Of a DNA stretch of 34,259 bases, positions 25,618-33,660 are shown one piece after another. The position numbers and the translations under genes were made by a program. Origin of the DNA: Pseudomonadota bacterium. Lineage in GTDB: Bacteria > Desulfobacterota > Desulfobulbia > Desulfobulbales > Desulfocapsaceae. The stretch is from the NCBI GenBank assembly GCA_018821785.1, contig JAHJLI010000282.1, positions 1 through 34,259 on the forward strand, in the 5' to 3' direction. The notes beneath the pieces were generated by a model. It saw only the letters and a list, made by a program, of their open reading frames with translations. It was not told the DNA's origin and made no database searches. Every line of letters starts with the position of its first letter. Position 1 is the first letter of the stretch.

Positions 25618-26671
25618 TTCTGATTTATCAAGCAAGCGTGCATCGCGCATTTTTTTAAAGAGGATTGTTGTCGCGACAATCCTCTTTCTTCTTATGGCGG
25701 TTCTGCTCTTTAGCAGCTGGGTGGCCCTCTACGGGCTACGGCCCGGACCGAAGATGGTGGCCCCAGATGCTGTGGTAAATATTCCCCGTGGCTCGTCCCT
25801 GCAGACTATCGCCACCATCCTTGCAACCAATGGCATTATTAGTGAGGATGTTCGTTTTCTAATCTTGGCGAAAATTTTCGGCTATTCCGGCATGCTTCAA
25901 GCCGGAGAGTTTCTCCTAGAAACCGGCAGAAAGCCCCTGGAGGTCTTGAAAACTCTCGCCTCTGCCAAGTCAATTCAGTATTCAATCACCATTCCCGAGG
26001 GACTGCGGGCAACTGAGATCGCCGCCATTTTTGTAGAAGGAAGCTGGTTTGATCCGAAAAGTTTTGCCAATCTTCTGGTCGACAAGGAATTTATGGCAAA
26101 ACATGGGCTGACAGGACTTGACAGTTTGGAGGGTTACCTCTACCCCGATACCTATATTTTAACAAGGGATGCCCGGGGTGCGGAAAAAATAATGGGGCTT
26201 ATGATAAGCAGGTTTAACAAGGTTTGGGCGGAGATAAGCGCGCAATTTGAGGAAAAACCTGATCGGCAAAAGACGGTTATTCTCGCTTCTATGGTTGAAA
26301 AGGAGACCGGGGCCGCAGCCGAGCGACCGCTGATCGCCGGTGTTTTTCTTAACCGACTGCAACTTGGCATGCGTTTGCAATCCGACCCGACGGTGGTGTA
26401 TAGTCTTGAGAACCATTCCGGGGCAATTACCCGCAGCGACCTGCAGAATCCCACCCCCTATAACACCTACACGGTCGCCGGTCTGCCGGCTGGACCCATC
26501 TGCAGCCCTGGCAAAGAGGCCTTGCTTGCGGTGCTCGCACCAACCCAGACCAAAGACCTGTACTTCGTCTCAAAAAATGACGGAACGCACCACTTTTCCG
26601 CGACTCTTGCTGAACATAATAGTGCCGTGCAAAAATATCAGCGGAAAAAAAGCGGCGAGAAAGGTAAATAG
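25610..26671 (+). CDS. mltG: Endolytic murein transglycosylase MltG
   Basis: MltG is an inner-membrane lytic transglycosylase that cuts nascent glycan strands and limits their length. The 353-residue protein has one N-terminal transmembrane helix (about 16-42), a LysM-like segment with [11 protein letters not shown], then the YceG domain with [11 protein letters not shown] (172-182), the catalytic glutamate in VEKETG (Glu230), and [10 protein letters not shown]. The start is a GTG inside the end of lon (overlap GTGTCTGA), with no strong ribosome site, suggesting translational coupling to lon. A lon-mltG pairing is not a common operon elsewhere, to my knowledge. Confidence 0.94.
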   Translation: MSDSDLSSKRASRIFLKRIVVATILFLLMAVLLFSSWVALYGLRPGPKMVAPDAVVNIPRGSSLQTIATILATNGIISEDVRFLILAKIFGYSGMLQAGEFLLETGRKPLEVLKTLASAKSIQYSITIPEGLRATEIAAIFVEGSWFDPKSFANLLVDKEFMAKHGLTGLDSLEGYLYPDTYILTRDARGAEKIMGLMISRFNKVWAEISAQFEEKPDRQKTVILASMVEKETGAAAERPLIAGVFLNRLQLGMRLQSDPTVVYSLENHSGAITRSDLQNPTPYNTYTVAGLPAGPICSPGKEALLAVLAPTQTKDLYFVSKNDGTHHFSATLAEHNSAVQKYQRKKSGEKGK

Positions 26672-26729
26672 TTTCAAAATATTGAGGGGAACAGGAAGGC
26701 TTTTTCCAGTGTTGAATAGGGAGAATTAA

Positions 26730-28379
26730 GTGAAGATTGCCCTTGTCCAGATAAACCCGGTTATAGGTGATTTTAATCAAAATTGCGAAAAGATAGAGCG
26801 CTGGGCAAAAAAAGCCGGAGAGCGGGGATGTAATCTTGCGATTTTTCCTGAACTCGTTGTTTCAGGGTATCCGCCTCAGGATCTTCTGGAGCGGCAATCC
26901 TTTCTTGCCGCCCATGACCAGGCCGTTTCGGCGCTTCTCTCTAGGCTTCCTGCTGAGTTAGACGTTATGTTCGGCTGCCTGGAGCGGCGTATGGGGAAAA
27001 GGGGTAAAGGTCTTTATAACTCGGCAGTGGTAGTCCGGCAGGGCAAAATCGTCTACCGGGCACGCAAACAACTGCTGCCTTCCTATGATGTTTTTGATGA
27101 AACCAGATATTTTGAGCGGGGGGAGTCTTCCGCTCTGTATCAAGTAAACGGCATGTTCTTCGGAGTCACCGTATGTGAGGATGTGTGGAGCGACAAGGTA
27201 AGTGAATATCAGGCGCAACCGGTGCCCACCATCATGACCGGAGCCGTCGCAAAAGGGCAGGCCGTTGACGCCATCATCAATATCTCTGCCTCTCCGTTTC
27301 AGCGCGACAAGGAAAAAATTCGTAAAGGAGTTTTTAAAAAAATATGCCGGGAGTACCGGGTGCCATTTCTCTACTGCAACCAGATCGGCGGTCAGGATTC
27401 CCTGCTTTTTGACGGACGTAGCCTTGTTATGGATAGCAGCGGCACGATCGTTGCCCAGGCCCATGGCTTTCGCGAGGATATGATAATTGTTGACAGCACC
27501 AGCTGGCAGGGCGAAATACATGGTGCTCCGCAAATTTCCGAGCAGGAGGCTGTGTATCAGGGTTTGGTAATGGGGGTTGGCGATTATGTGCGAAAATGCG
27601 GTTTTTCTTCGGCGCTCCTTGGTCTTTCTGGTGGCATTGATTCCGCCTTAACAGCGGCCATTGCCGTAGACGCTTTGGGGGCGGGAAATGTTCTGGGGGT
27701 GGCTCTGCCGTCGCCGTACAGCTCGCCCGATTCCCTGGAAGACGCACAACAACTTGCAGATAATCTCGGTTGCCGGTTTACGGTTCTTCCGATTGGCGAG
27801 TTGTTTGATACTTTTCGCAGGAACCTTGCCGGTCTATTTGCCGGGCTTGGCGAGGATCTCACCGAACAGAACCTTCAGGCCCGTATCAGAGGCAATCTGC
27901 TCATGGCCCTTTCCAATAAATTTGGCAATCTTCTTCTCACGACAGGCAATAAGAGTGAAATGGCGGTCGGCTATTGCACCCTCTATGGCGATATGAGCGG
28001 TGGACTGGCCGTCATCTCCGATGTCCCCAAGCAACTGGTCTATGAGTTGGCCGCTTGTGTTAACAGAACTCGCGAGATAATTCCGGCCAGGACCATCCGC
28101 AAGGCACCGACTGCCGAGCTGAAGCCTGATCAAAAAGATCAGGACGATCTGCCACCCTACGAGATTCTGGACCGGATACTCGAACTCCATCTCGAACAGA
28201 ACAAAGGACAATCAGAAATTGTTGAACTCGGTTTTGCCGAGCCGATGGTTCGTGATATCCTGAGGCGGGTGCGTATCAATGAATACAAACGGAAACAGGC
28301 ACCGATGGGGCTGAAGGTAACGACCAAAGCCTTTGGCTATGGTCGCCGTTACCCTAATGTGCAAAATTATCAGGGCTGA
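26730..28379 (+). CDS. nadE: Glutamine-dependent NAD+ synthetase, two-domain type
   Basis: This enzyme converts deamido-NAD to NAD with ATP and glutamine-derived ammonia. The 549-residue protein has an N-terminal nitrilase-type glutaminase with the Glu-Lys-Cys triad Glu41, Lys113 and Cys149 (in VTVCED). The C-terminal synthetase domain has the PP-loop SGGIDS (300-305), GNKSEMAVGY and the RKAPTAELKP segment. This fused form differs from the short ammonia-dependent NadE of E. coli. The GTG start at 26730 is preceded by AGGGAG. It is downstream of mltG by 58 bases and probably in the same transcript. Confidence 0.95.
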   Translation: MKIALVQINPVIGDFNQNCEKIERWAKKAGERGCNLAIFPELVVSGYPPQDLLERQSFLAAHDQAVSALLSRLPAELDVMFGCLERRMGKRGKGLYNSAVVVRQGKIVYRARKQLLPSYDVFDETRYFERGESSALYQVNGMFFGVTVCEDVWSDKVSEYQAQPVPTIMTGAVAKGQAVDAIINISASPFQRDKEKIRKGVFKKICREYRVPFLYCNQIGGQDSLLFDGRSLVMDSSGTIVAQAHGFREDMIIVDSTSWQGEIHGAPQISEQEAVYQGLVMGVGDYVRKCGFSSALLGLSGGIDSALTAAIAVDALGAGNVLGVALPSPYSSPDSLEDAQQLADNLGCRFTVLPIGELFDTFRRNLAGLFAGLGEDLTEQNLQARIRGNLLMALSNKFGNLLLTTGNKSEMAVGYCTLYGDMSGGLAVISDVPKQLVYELAACVNRTREIIPARTIRKAPTAELKPDQKDQDDLPPYEILDRILELHLEQNKGQSEIVELGFAEPMVRDILRRVRINEYKRKQAPMGLKVTTKAFGYGRRYPNVQNYQG

Positions 28380-28534
28380 TAGTGGTTCACCAATAAAGAA
28401 CCGGCAGGAAGATCGTACGTTAAAAAGGCGAAGGGGAGGGCATCATCGGAATCGTAACCGGCAATACGGAAGGACTGAAGACCAATCAGCTGAAGATACT
28501 GGAACGTCTGGGGGGCAAACGGGTACAGCGGGAT

Positions 28535-30109
28535 ATGATCATCAATCCGGAAATGGCCAAATCCCTCTGCCAGATGTCGTTTGAGCTGAATCGGCAGATC
28601 GGTATCCTCGTCCATCGTTCCGGCAAGGTTGAAAATGTCATTGTCGGTACCCATTCCCAGATTATTATTCCGTCGCTTGGCAATGTTCGGGCATCCGGCG
28701 GTCGGCTGCGTGGTCTGCGTCTTATTCACACCCATCTGGCTGGTGAGGATATCAGCGACGATGATCTCATGGACCTGCTTTTTCTACGCCTTGATATCCT
28801 CTCGGTTATTAAGGTGGCAGAGGATGGCCTTCCCGACAAAATGTATTCGACACACCTGCTTCCCGGCGGCAATGCGGGGAAAAACTGGGCATTTCTTGCA
28901 CCGGTTCATCCTGCCAACCAAAAGGAGTCTGTCGAGGAACTGATTACATCCATAGAGGGGGAGCTCAGCGCCGGACGGCAAACAAGCTTTGTTGATCGGA
29001 AAGGCGATCGGGCTATTCTCGTCAGTGTTACCACGGAATCAAAAATCCGGGCGGAAGATTCCCTGGCTGAACTTGCCGAACTTGCAAGGTCGGACAATGT
29101 AACGGTACTTGAGACGGTGTTGCAGCGGCGCAGTCAGGTTAACCCCCGGCTCATTCTCGGCAAGGGCAAATTGGCCGATATCATGATCCGTGCCCTGCAG
29201 CTGGATGCCAATCTGCTCATTTTCAATCAGGAGCTCAATCCGTCGCAGATCCGCTCGATCACTGATTTTACTGACCTGCGCGTCATCGATCGCACCCAGT
29301 TGATCCTCGATATCTTTGCCAGCCGGGCGATGAGCCGTGAGGGAAAGCTGCAGGTCGAAATGGCCCAGCTGAAATACATGCTCCCCAGACTTTCCTCACG
29401 AGACGATGCGTTATCGCGACTGACCGGTGGTATTGGCGCAAGAGGCCCGGGCGAAACGAAACTTGAGATCGACCGGCGACGGATCAATGACAGACTGACC
29501 CGGTTGGCGAAGGAACTGCAGCAGGTAAGTATGGAGAGGTATCGACGAAGAGCAAAACGGCGCAAGAAGGAACTGCCGGTGCTCTCTTTGGTGGGTTATA
29601 CCAATGCTGGCAAATCGACGCTGCTCAACACCTTAACCAACAGCAACATCATCGCCGAAGACAAACTTTTCGCCACCCTTGATCCAACCAGCAGACGACT
29701 GCGCTTTCCCACTGACTTGGAAGTAATCATCACCGATACCGTCGGATTTATTGATAATCTTCCGGCTGACCTTCTCCAGGCATTCATGGCGACACTGGAA
29801 GAGTTGCTGGAGGCCGACCTTCTGATTCATGTCGTCGACGTCTCTAGCCCCAGCTATCGCCAGAAGATGGCGGTGGTAGAACGTCTACTGAAGGAACTCG
29901 ATCTTGGAGATTTGCCGAGGATGACTCTTTTTAATAAGATTGACCTCCTGGATCTGGAAACTCGTCACCAGGTTTTGCAGAATATTGGGAGTGAGGGCTT
30001 TGCCATCAGTGCTATAGATGCTGAAACCCTGAGGGGTTTTCTCTATCATGCGGAGCAGGCAATCGGCAGGGTGCTGGACGATACATCAAGGCCGCAGGTA
30101 GAACCCTAA
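28535..30109 (+). CDS. hflX: Ribosome-associated GTPase HflX
   Basis: HflX binds and splits stalled or stressed ribosomes with ATP/GTP hydrolysis. From the ATG at 28535 the protein has 524 residues. The N-terminal nucleotide-binding HflX domain contains NPRLILGKGK and LPRLSSRDDALSRLTGGIG. The Ras-like GTPase has G1 GYTNAGKS (354-361), G3 DTVGF (401-405) and G4 NKID (467-470). The frame is open back to 28424 and encodes more family-like sequence (GIVTGNTEGLK, QLKILERL), but no ATG, GTG or TTG lies in that stretch. The conserved N-terminus probably starts near 28442-28445, where GGGGAGGG is followed by ATCATC; an ATC start, mutation or sequencing error are possible. The ATG at 28535 is the first canonical start. 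The 3' end overlaps the convergent PilZ gene by 24 bases. Confidence 0.9.
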   Translation: MIINPEMAKSLCQMSFELNRQIGILVHRSGKVENVIVGTHSQIIIPSLGNVRASGGRLRGLRLIHTHLAGEDISDDDLMDLLFLRLDILSVIKVAEDGLPDKMYSTHLLPGGNAGKNWAFLAPVHPANQKESVEELITSIEGELSAGRQTSFVDRKGDRAILVSVTTESKIRAEDSLAELAELARSDNVTVLETVLQRRSQVNPRLILGKGKLADIMIRALQLDANLLIFNQELNPSQIRSITDFTDLRVIDRTQLILDIFASRAMSREGKLQVEMAQLKYMLPRLSSRDDALSRLTGGIGARGPGETKLEIDRRRINDRLTRLAKELQQVSMERYRRRAKRRKKELPVLSLVGYTNAGKSTLLNTLTNSNIIAEDKLFATLDPTSRRLRFPTDLEVIITDTVGFIDNLPADLLQAFMATLEELLEADLLIHVVDVSSPSYRQKMAVVERLLKELDLGDLPRMTLFNKIDLLDLETRHQVLQNIGSEGFAISAIDAETLRGFLYHAEQAIGRVLDDTSRPQVEP

Positions 30110-30565
30110 CTCCTTATCAAAGGCACGGTCTTCGACGAATTCACCGCCAATGCGGTTGCCGCTTATGCTTCTGATAAAAATAGATTTGGTGAGAACTGAT
30201 TCTTTGCGGTTATCCAGGGTAAAAACCAGAACACCTTTCTGACCTATCTGCAGGTCATGAACGCCGCGTAACTCAAAACAGGCACCGCTGAGAGAAAGAT
30301 TGATGACCTTGGCTTTGCCGCCACTGACAGCAGGTGGTACCGGGTCGTAAATGCCGGGGAGATCCGTTGGTTTGCGGTAATGGCGACGAAATTCGAGCTG
30401 CACCTTGAAAGAATACCCGCATCGGCATTTTACTATTAACCTATGCAGGCGGTGTCGGAATTGACGGACAGCAATAATCTTGGCGCTATTACACTGCGGA
30501 CAGATTATTGTTGCTTCATCTCCGGATTTAACAAATGACTTTTGGGCAGGTGTTGGGGTTGTCAT
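30086..30565 (-). CDS. Zinc-ribbon PilZ-domain protein
   Basis: This 159-residue protein has an N-terminal zinc-ribbon-like CPQC (22-25) and CRCG (47-50), followed by a PilZ domain. The PilZ part shows RRHYR (60-64) and NLSLSG (89-94), matching the RxxxR and (D/N)xSxxG elements that bind cyclic-di-GMP. It likely links c-di-GMP to motility, surface or other behaviour; the output is unknown. The ATG has no ribosome site. Five bases before it lies TACAAT, and a TTGTAT sits 16 bases further upstream, so a leaderless transcript is plausible. The gene ends inside hflX. Confidence 0.86.
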   Translation of the reverse strand: MTTPTPAQKSFVKSGDEATIICPQCNSAKIIAVRQFRHRLHRLIVKCRCGYSFKVQLEFRRHYRKPTDLPGIYDPVPPAVSGGKAKVINLSLSGACFELRGVHDLQIGQKGVLVFTLDNRKESVLTKSIFIRSISGNRIGGEFVEDRAFDKELGFYLRP

Positions 30566-30570
30566 GTGTT

Positions 30571-30598
30571 ATTGTACACGTGATAATTAAAAATACAA
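30571..30598 (-). promoter_or_regulatory. Promoter for a leaderless PilZ-protein transcript
   Basis: On the minus strand TTGTAT (30598-30593), 16 bases, TACAAT (30576-30571), then five bases and the ATG of the zinc-ribbon PilZ gene. The predicted transcription start would fall at or next to the ATG, in line with the missing ribosome site. Confidence 0.45.
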
Positions 30599-30687
30599 AT
30601 AGCATATCGCTATTATACACACATCATTTAACAAAAAACCATAGAGGCATGATAATTTTCTGAAAAAAAATGAACAGTCGGGCAAAG

Positions 30688-30715
30688 GGTTCTGAAAGTG
30701 GCGACTTCCGGAACC
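30688..30715 (-). terminator. Hairpin directly after the dual-CXXC gene
   Basis: Read on the minus strand, GGTTC-c-GGAAGT pairs with ACTTTC-a-GAACC with a 4-nt loop, one mismatch and one G-U pair. It begins at the first base after the TGA of the small zinc-ribbon gene. A run of eight T residues follows after about 18 bases, so it is an imperfect intrinsic terminator for the pyrE unit. Confidence 0.4.
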
Positions 30716-30886
30716 TCAGTCATAGATGATGGCAGTATAACGTTCAAGGATTTCTTCGGTCTCGCGGTCAAGTTCGCTGGCCACTTCGTGAATCTGATAT
30801 TCCTGGCCGCAGGCAGTGCAGCGCATGCGCACTCTTCGGCATTGGCGATGTACTTCAAGTTTACCTGAACATTTCTTACACTTCAT
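30716..30886 (-). CDS. Small dual-CXXC zinc-ribbon protein
   Basis: This 56-residue protein is easy to overlook. It begins MKCKKC and has a second motif CTAC at about residues 23-26, two CXXC pairs that would bind one zinc. A charged helix follows (SELDRETEEILERY). I recall a family of small dual-CXXC proteins in Desulfobacterota, some of which replace one cysteine by selenocysteine; here all four are cysteine. The ATG overlaps the pyrE stop (ATGA), so translation is probably coupled to pyrE. The role is unknown; RNA, redox or metal functions are all possible. Confidence 0.8.
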   Translation of the reverse strand: MKCKKCSGKLEVHRQCRRVRMRCTACGQEYQIHEVASELDRETEEILERYTAIIYD

Positions 30887-31443
30887 GAAGGATCACTGAG
30901 AAGTTGTTCACGGGTAAAGAGAGCTTCGAGTGTGTACCCCGCTTTGGCCAGAGCCTCGGTGCCACCCTCTTGACGTTCGACTATGGTGGCTATTAAACCG
31001 ACTTTGAAGCCTGCCGCTTCGACTCGTTCGATGACCTTCAGCAGGGTGCCGCCGGTCGTCACCACATCCTCGAGCAGAGCAACAGTGCATCCTGCCGGCA
31101 TATTTTTCAGGCCTTCAATATAGTTGCCGGTTCCATGTCCTTTTGCTTCTTTACGGACGATGAAGGCCGGGATCGATTGCTCCGCCAGGAAACTGGCAAT
31201 TGATACGGCAGTTACCAGAGGATCTGCCCCAAGGGTCATGCCCCCGACGGCATGAATCGGAGTGGGTGATTTTTGCAACAGTTCAAACAGAAGTTTCCCA
31301 CAAAGATAGGCTCCTTCCGCAGCGAGAGTTGTCTGTTTGCCGTCGATATAGAAGTCGGAGGTCTTGCCGGAAGTAAGGGTGAAGGTGCCCTGGCGGTAGG
31401 ATTTCTCAAGAAGAATTTCCTTTAGTCGTTGTCTTTCGTTCAT
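30883..31443 (-). CDS. pyrE: Orotate phosphoribosyltransferase
   Basis: PyrE joins orotate to PRPP to make OMP in pyrimidine synthesis. The 186-residue protein has the family loop RKEAKGHG (97-104) and the PRPP-binding motif ALLEDVVTTGGT (122-133), and begins with TLTSGKTSDFYIDGK, a conserved N-terminal element. It starts with ATG without an obvious ribosome site. The gene is divergent from glmS and overlaps the downstream dual-CXXC gene by four bases. Confidence 0.95.
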   Translation of the reverse strand: MNERQRLKEILLEKSYRQGTFTLTSGKTSDFYIDGKQTTLAAEGAYLCGKLLFELLQKSPTPIHAVGGMTLGADPLVTAVSIASFLAEQSIPAFIVRKEAKGHGTGNYIEGLKNMPAGCTVALLEDVVTTGGTLLKVIERVEAAGFKVGLIATIVERQEGGTEALAKAGYTLEALFTREQLLSDPS

Positions 31444-31729
31444 GGCAGTTTGTCAGAGTGTTCGAGTGAAAGTCAGTGGAATTGGTTGTCTTAGCCGATT
31501 TGCAGGCGATACTACCTTTTTTTTCGACAGGTTGAAAGAAAAAACTGGCAATGGATGGAAAGGCGATGTTAGGGTGTTCCTTCATTGTCGCACTGCGATC
31601 TACTGTTATCACGGAACGATTTTTGCTTTCAGTGTTCTTGGCGTCATCTTGTAAAAACCGATGGGGTATGGATATCCCTATCAAATATCTCTAGTTTATT
31701 GAACAGATTTGTCTCATAAGAGGTGTGTT

Positions 31730-33571
31730 ATGTGTGGTATTGTGGGCTATTGCGGGTCGCGACGGGTTGTTCCAGTTATACTCGAAGGTCTTCGTCGACT
31801 GGAATATCGGGGCTACGATTCGGCTGGCATTGTCTATCTGCAGGATGGCAAGCTGATCAAACATCGTTCTGAAGGCAAATTATCGCGACTGGAGGCCATT
31901 ATCGACGACGCGATTATCGCCCCGTCTCATATCGGCCTCGGTCATACCCGCTGGGCAACCCATGGAGCCCCGACCACTGCCAATGCCCATCCGCACTGCG
32001 ACTGCACCGGCAATCTGGTGGTTATCCATAACGGCATTATTGAAAACTACCATTCACTTCGCGAAGAACTGAAAACGAAAGGCCACATCTTCACCTCCCA
32101 GACCGATACCGAGGTTCTCGCCCATCTGATTGAAGAGTATCTAGAAAATGATCTGGTGGCGGCGGTGAAAAAGGCCATAACCAGAGTGGAAGGATCGTAC
32201 GCTCTCGGGGTGTTGTGGACCGGCATGCCCGATGCCCTGGTAGCTGTCCGCAACCAGAGCCCTCTGGTGCTTGGCGTAAGTGATACCGAGGGCACGTTTC
32301 TCGCTTCAGATATTCCGGCCCTTCTACCGTACACCAAAGACGTTGTCTTTATGGATGACATGGAGTTGGCCATCTTAAGAGCCGACGGTTACCAGGTTTT
32401 TTCTCTTGTCACCGGTTTGCCAGTCGAAAAAAAGGTGACGACCATCGACTGGAACTCGGCAATGGCTGAAAAGGCCGGATTTAAACATTTTATGCTGAAA
32501 GAGATCTTCGAACAGCCGCAGGCGATCACCAATACCGTCAGCGGGCGGATCAATCCGGAAACGGGGGAAGTGATTCTGCCGGAGATAGGTCTTACCGCCG
32601 CCGACCTGGCCGACATCGACCGCATTTTTTTAGTGGCCTGTGGGACATCCTGGCATGCGGCGTTGGTTGCCAAATATTGGATCGAAAAATATGCCAACAT
32701 CCCGGTGGAGGTGGATATCGCCTCGGAATTCAGGTATCGTCATCTACTGATCAACAAGCGGGTGTTGACCATCTCCATCTCGCAATCGGGGGAAACCGCA
32801 GACACCCTGGCCGGAATTCGTATCGCCAAGGAGATGGGGGCGAAAATCATTACCATCTGCAACGTGGTCGGCTCAACCATGACCCGTGAGGCGCATGGTA
32901 CTATCTATACCCATGCCGGTCCTGAGATCGGAGTGGCTTCGACCAAGGCCTTTATATCGCAGCTGGCGGCTCTTTTTTTGTTAACTCTGTACCTTGCTCA
33001 GAAGAAACAAACCATCAGTCAGGAATTGGGGCTTACGCTTGGCAGGGAACTGATCAGCATCGCCGGGGTTGTGGAAAGTGAGTTGCCCCGTATCCAAAAG
33101 GAAATTGAGCATCTCATTGAAAGGTATTACGACTGTCGTGATTTTCTCTTTGTCGGGCGCAGTCTCAATTATCCAATCGCCCTTGAGGGGGCCTTGAAAT
33201 TGAAGGAAATATCCTATATTCATGCAGAAGGGTACGCTTCCGGAGAGCTGAAACATGGTCCCATTGCCCTGATCGACAAGGACATGCCGGTGCTCGCCCT
33301 AGTGCCTCAGGATGAGGTGTATCAGAAATCCATTTCCAACGTCGAGGAAATCAAAGCCCGTCAGGGTCGTATTATCCTCATCGGTACTGAAGGAGATAGC
33401 CATTTGCGGACCATCACCGACGATGTGATTTATCTTCCCAAGGTCCATTCAGCCATGAATCCTATCCTTTATACCATTCCAGCCCAGTTGCTGGCCTACG
33501 AGATTGCAAGCAAACGCGGCTGCGATGTCGATCAACCACGTAATCTTGCAAAGAGTGTTACGGTCGAGTAG
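31730..33571 (+). CDS. glmS: Glutamine-fructose-6-phosphate aminotransferase (isomerizing)
   Basis: GlmS makes glucosamine-6-phosphate, the first step to UDP-GlcNAc for peptidoglycan and lipopolysaccharide. The 613-residue protein has an N-terminal class II glutamine amidotransferase beginning MCGIVGY (Cys2 nucleophile), with LEYRGYDSAG and GHTRWATHG. The C-terminal part holds two SIS isomerase domains with ACGTSWHA, SQSGETADT and a LKLKEISYIHAEGY segment; the C-terminus KSVTVE is typical. I chose the ATG at 31730, which has AAGAGGTG upstream and places Cys at residue 2 as the family requires; the frame is open seven codons further. No glmS ribozyme is apparent in the 286-base divergent region. 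Confidence 0.96.
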   Translation: MCGIVGYCGSRRVVPVILEGLRRLEYRGYDSAGIVYLQDGKLIKHRSEGKLSRLEAIIDDAIIAPSHIGLGHTRWATHGAPTTANAHPHCDCTGNLVVIHNGIIENYHSLREELKTKGHIFTSQTDTEVLAHLIEEYLENDLVAAVKKAITRVEGSYALGVLWTGMPDALVAVRNQSPLVLGVSDTEGTFLASDIPALLPYTKDVVFMDDMELAILRADGYQVFSLVTGLPVEKKVTTIDWNSAMAEKAGFKHFMLKEIFEQPQAITNTVSGRINPETGEVILPEIGLTAADLADIDRIFLVACGTSWHAALVAKYWIEKYANIPVEVDIASEFRYRHLLINKRVLTISISQSGETADTLAGIRIAKEMGAKIITICNVVGSTMTREAHGTIYTHAGPEIGVASTKAFISQLAALFLLTLYLAQKKQTISQELGLTLGRELISIAGVVESELPRIQKEIEHLIERYYDCRDFLFVGRSLNYPIALEGALKLKEISYIHAEGYASGELKHGPIALIDKDMPVLALVPQDEVYQKSISNVEEIKARQGRIILIGTEGDSHLRTITDDVIYLPKVHSAMNPILYTIPAQLLAYEIASKRGCDVDQPRNLAKSVTVE

Positions 33572-33595
33572 ACAGGAGGTGCCGGCAGGTTTCGT

Positions 33596-33631
33596 AGCCG
33601 GGGGAGGGGACAGTGCCACTTCTGCCCGGCT
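33596..33631. repeat. Small hairpin downstream of glmS
   Basis: AGCCGGG (33596-33602) pairs with CCCGGCT (33625-33631). It lies between glmS and the convergent terminal gene. No T-run follows, so a terminator function is uncertain. Confidence 0.3.
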
Positions 33632-33660
33632 TAGAAGCAGTCAGGAAATATGAGTTGGGA

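Noticed and set aside
30628..30858. 76-codon minus-strand frame overlapping the dual-CXXC gene
   Set aside because: It is another frame of the same region; the 56-codon frame has two CXXC motifs and overlaps the pyrE stop, so it is the real gene.
31444..31729. glmS ribozyme leader
   Set aside because: I could not find the conserved core upstream of glmS; the ribozyme is mostly known from Gram-positive bacteria.
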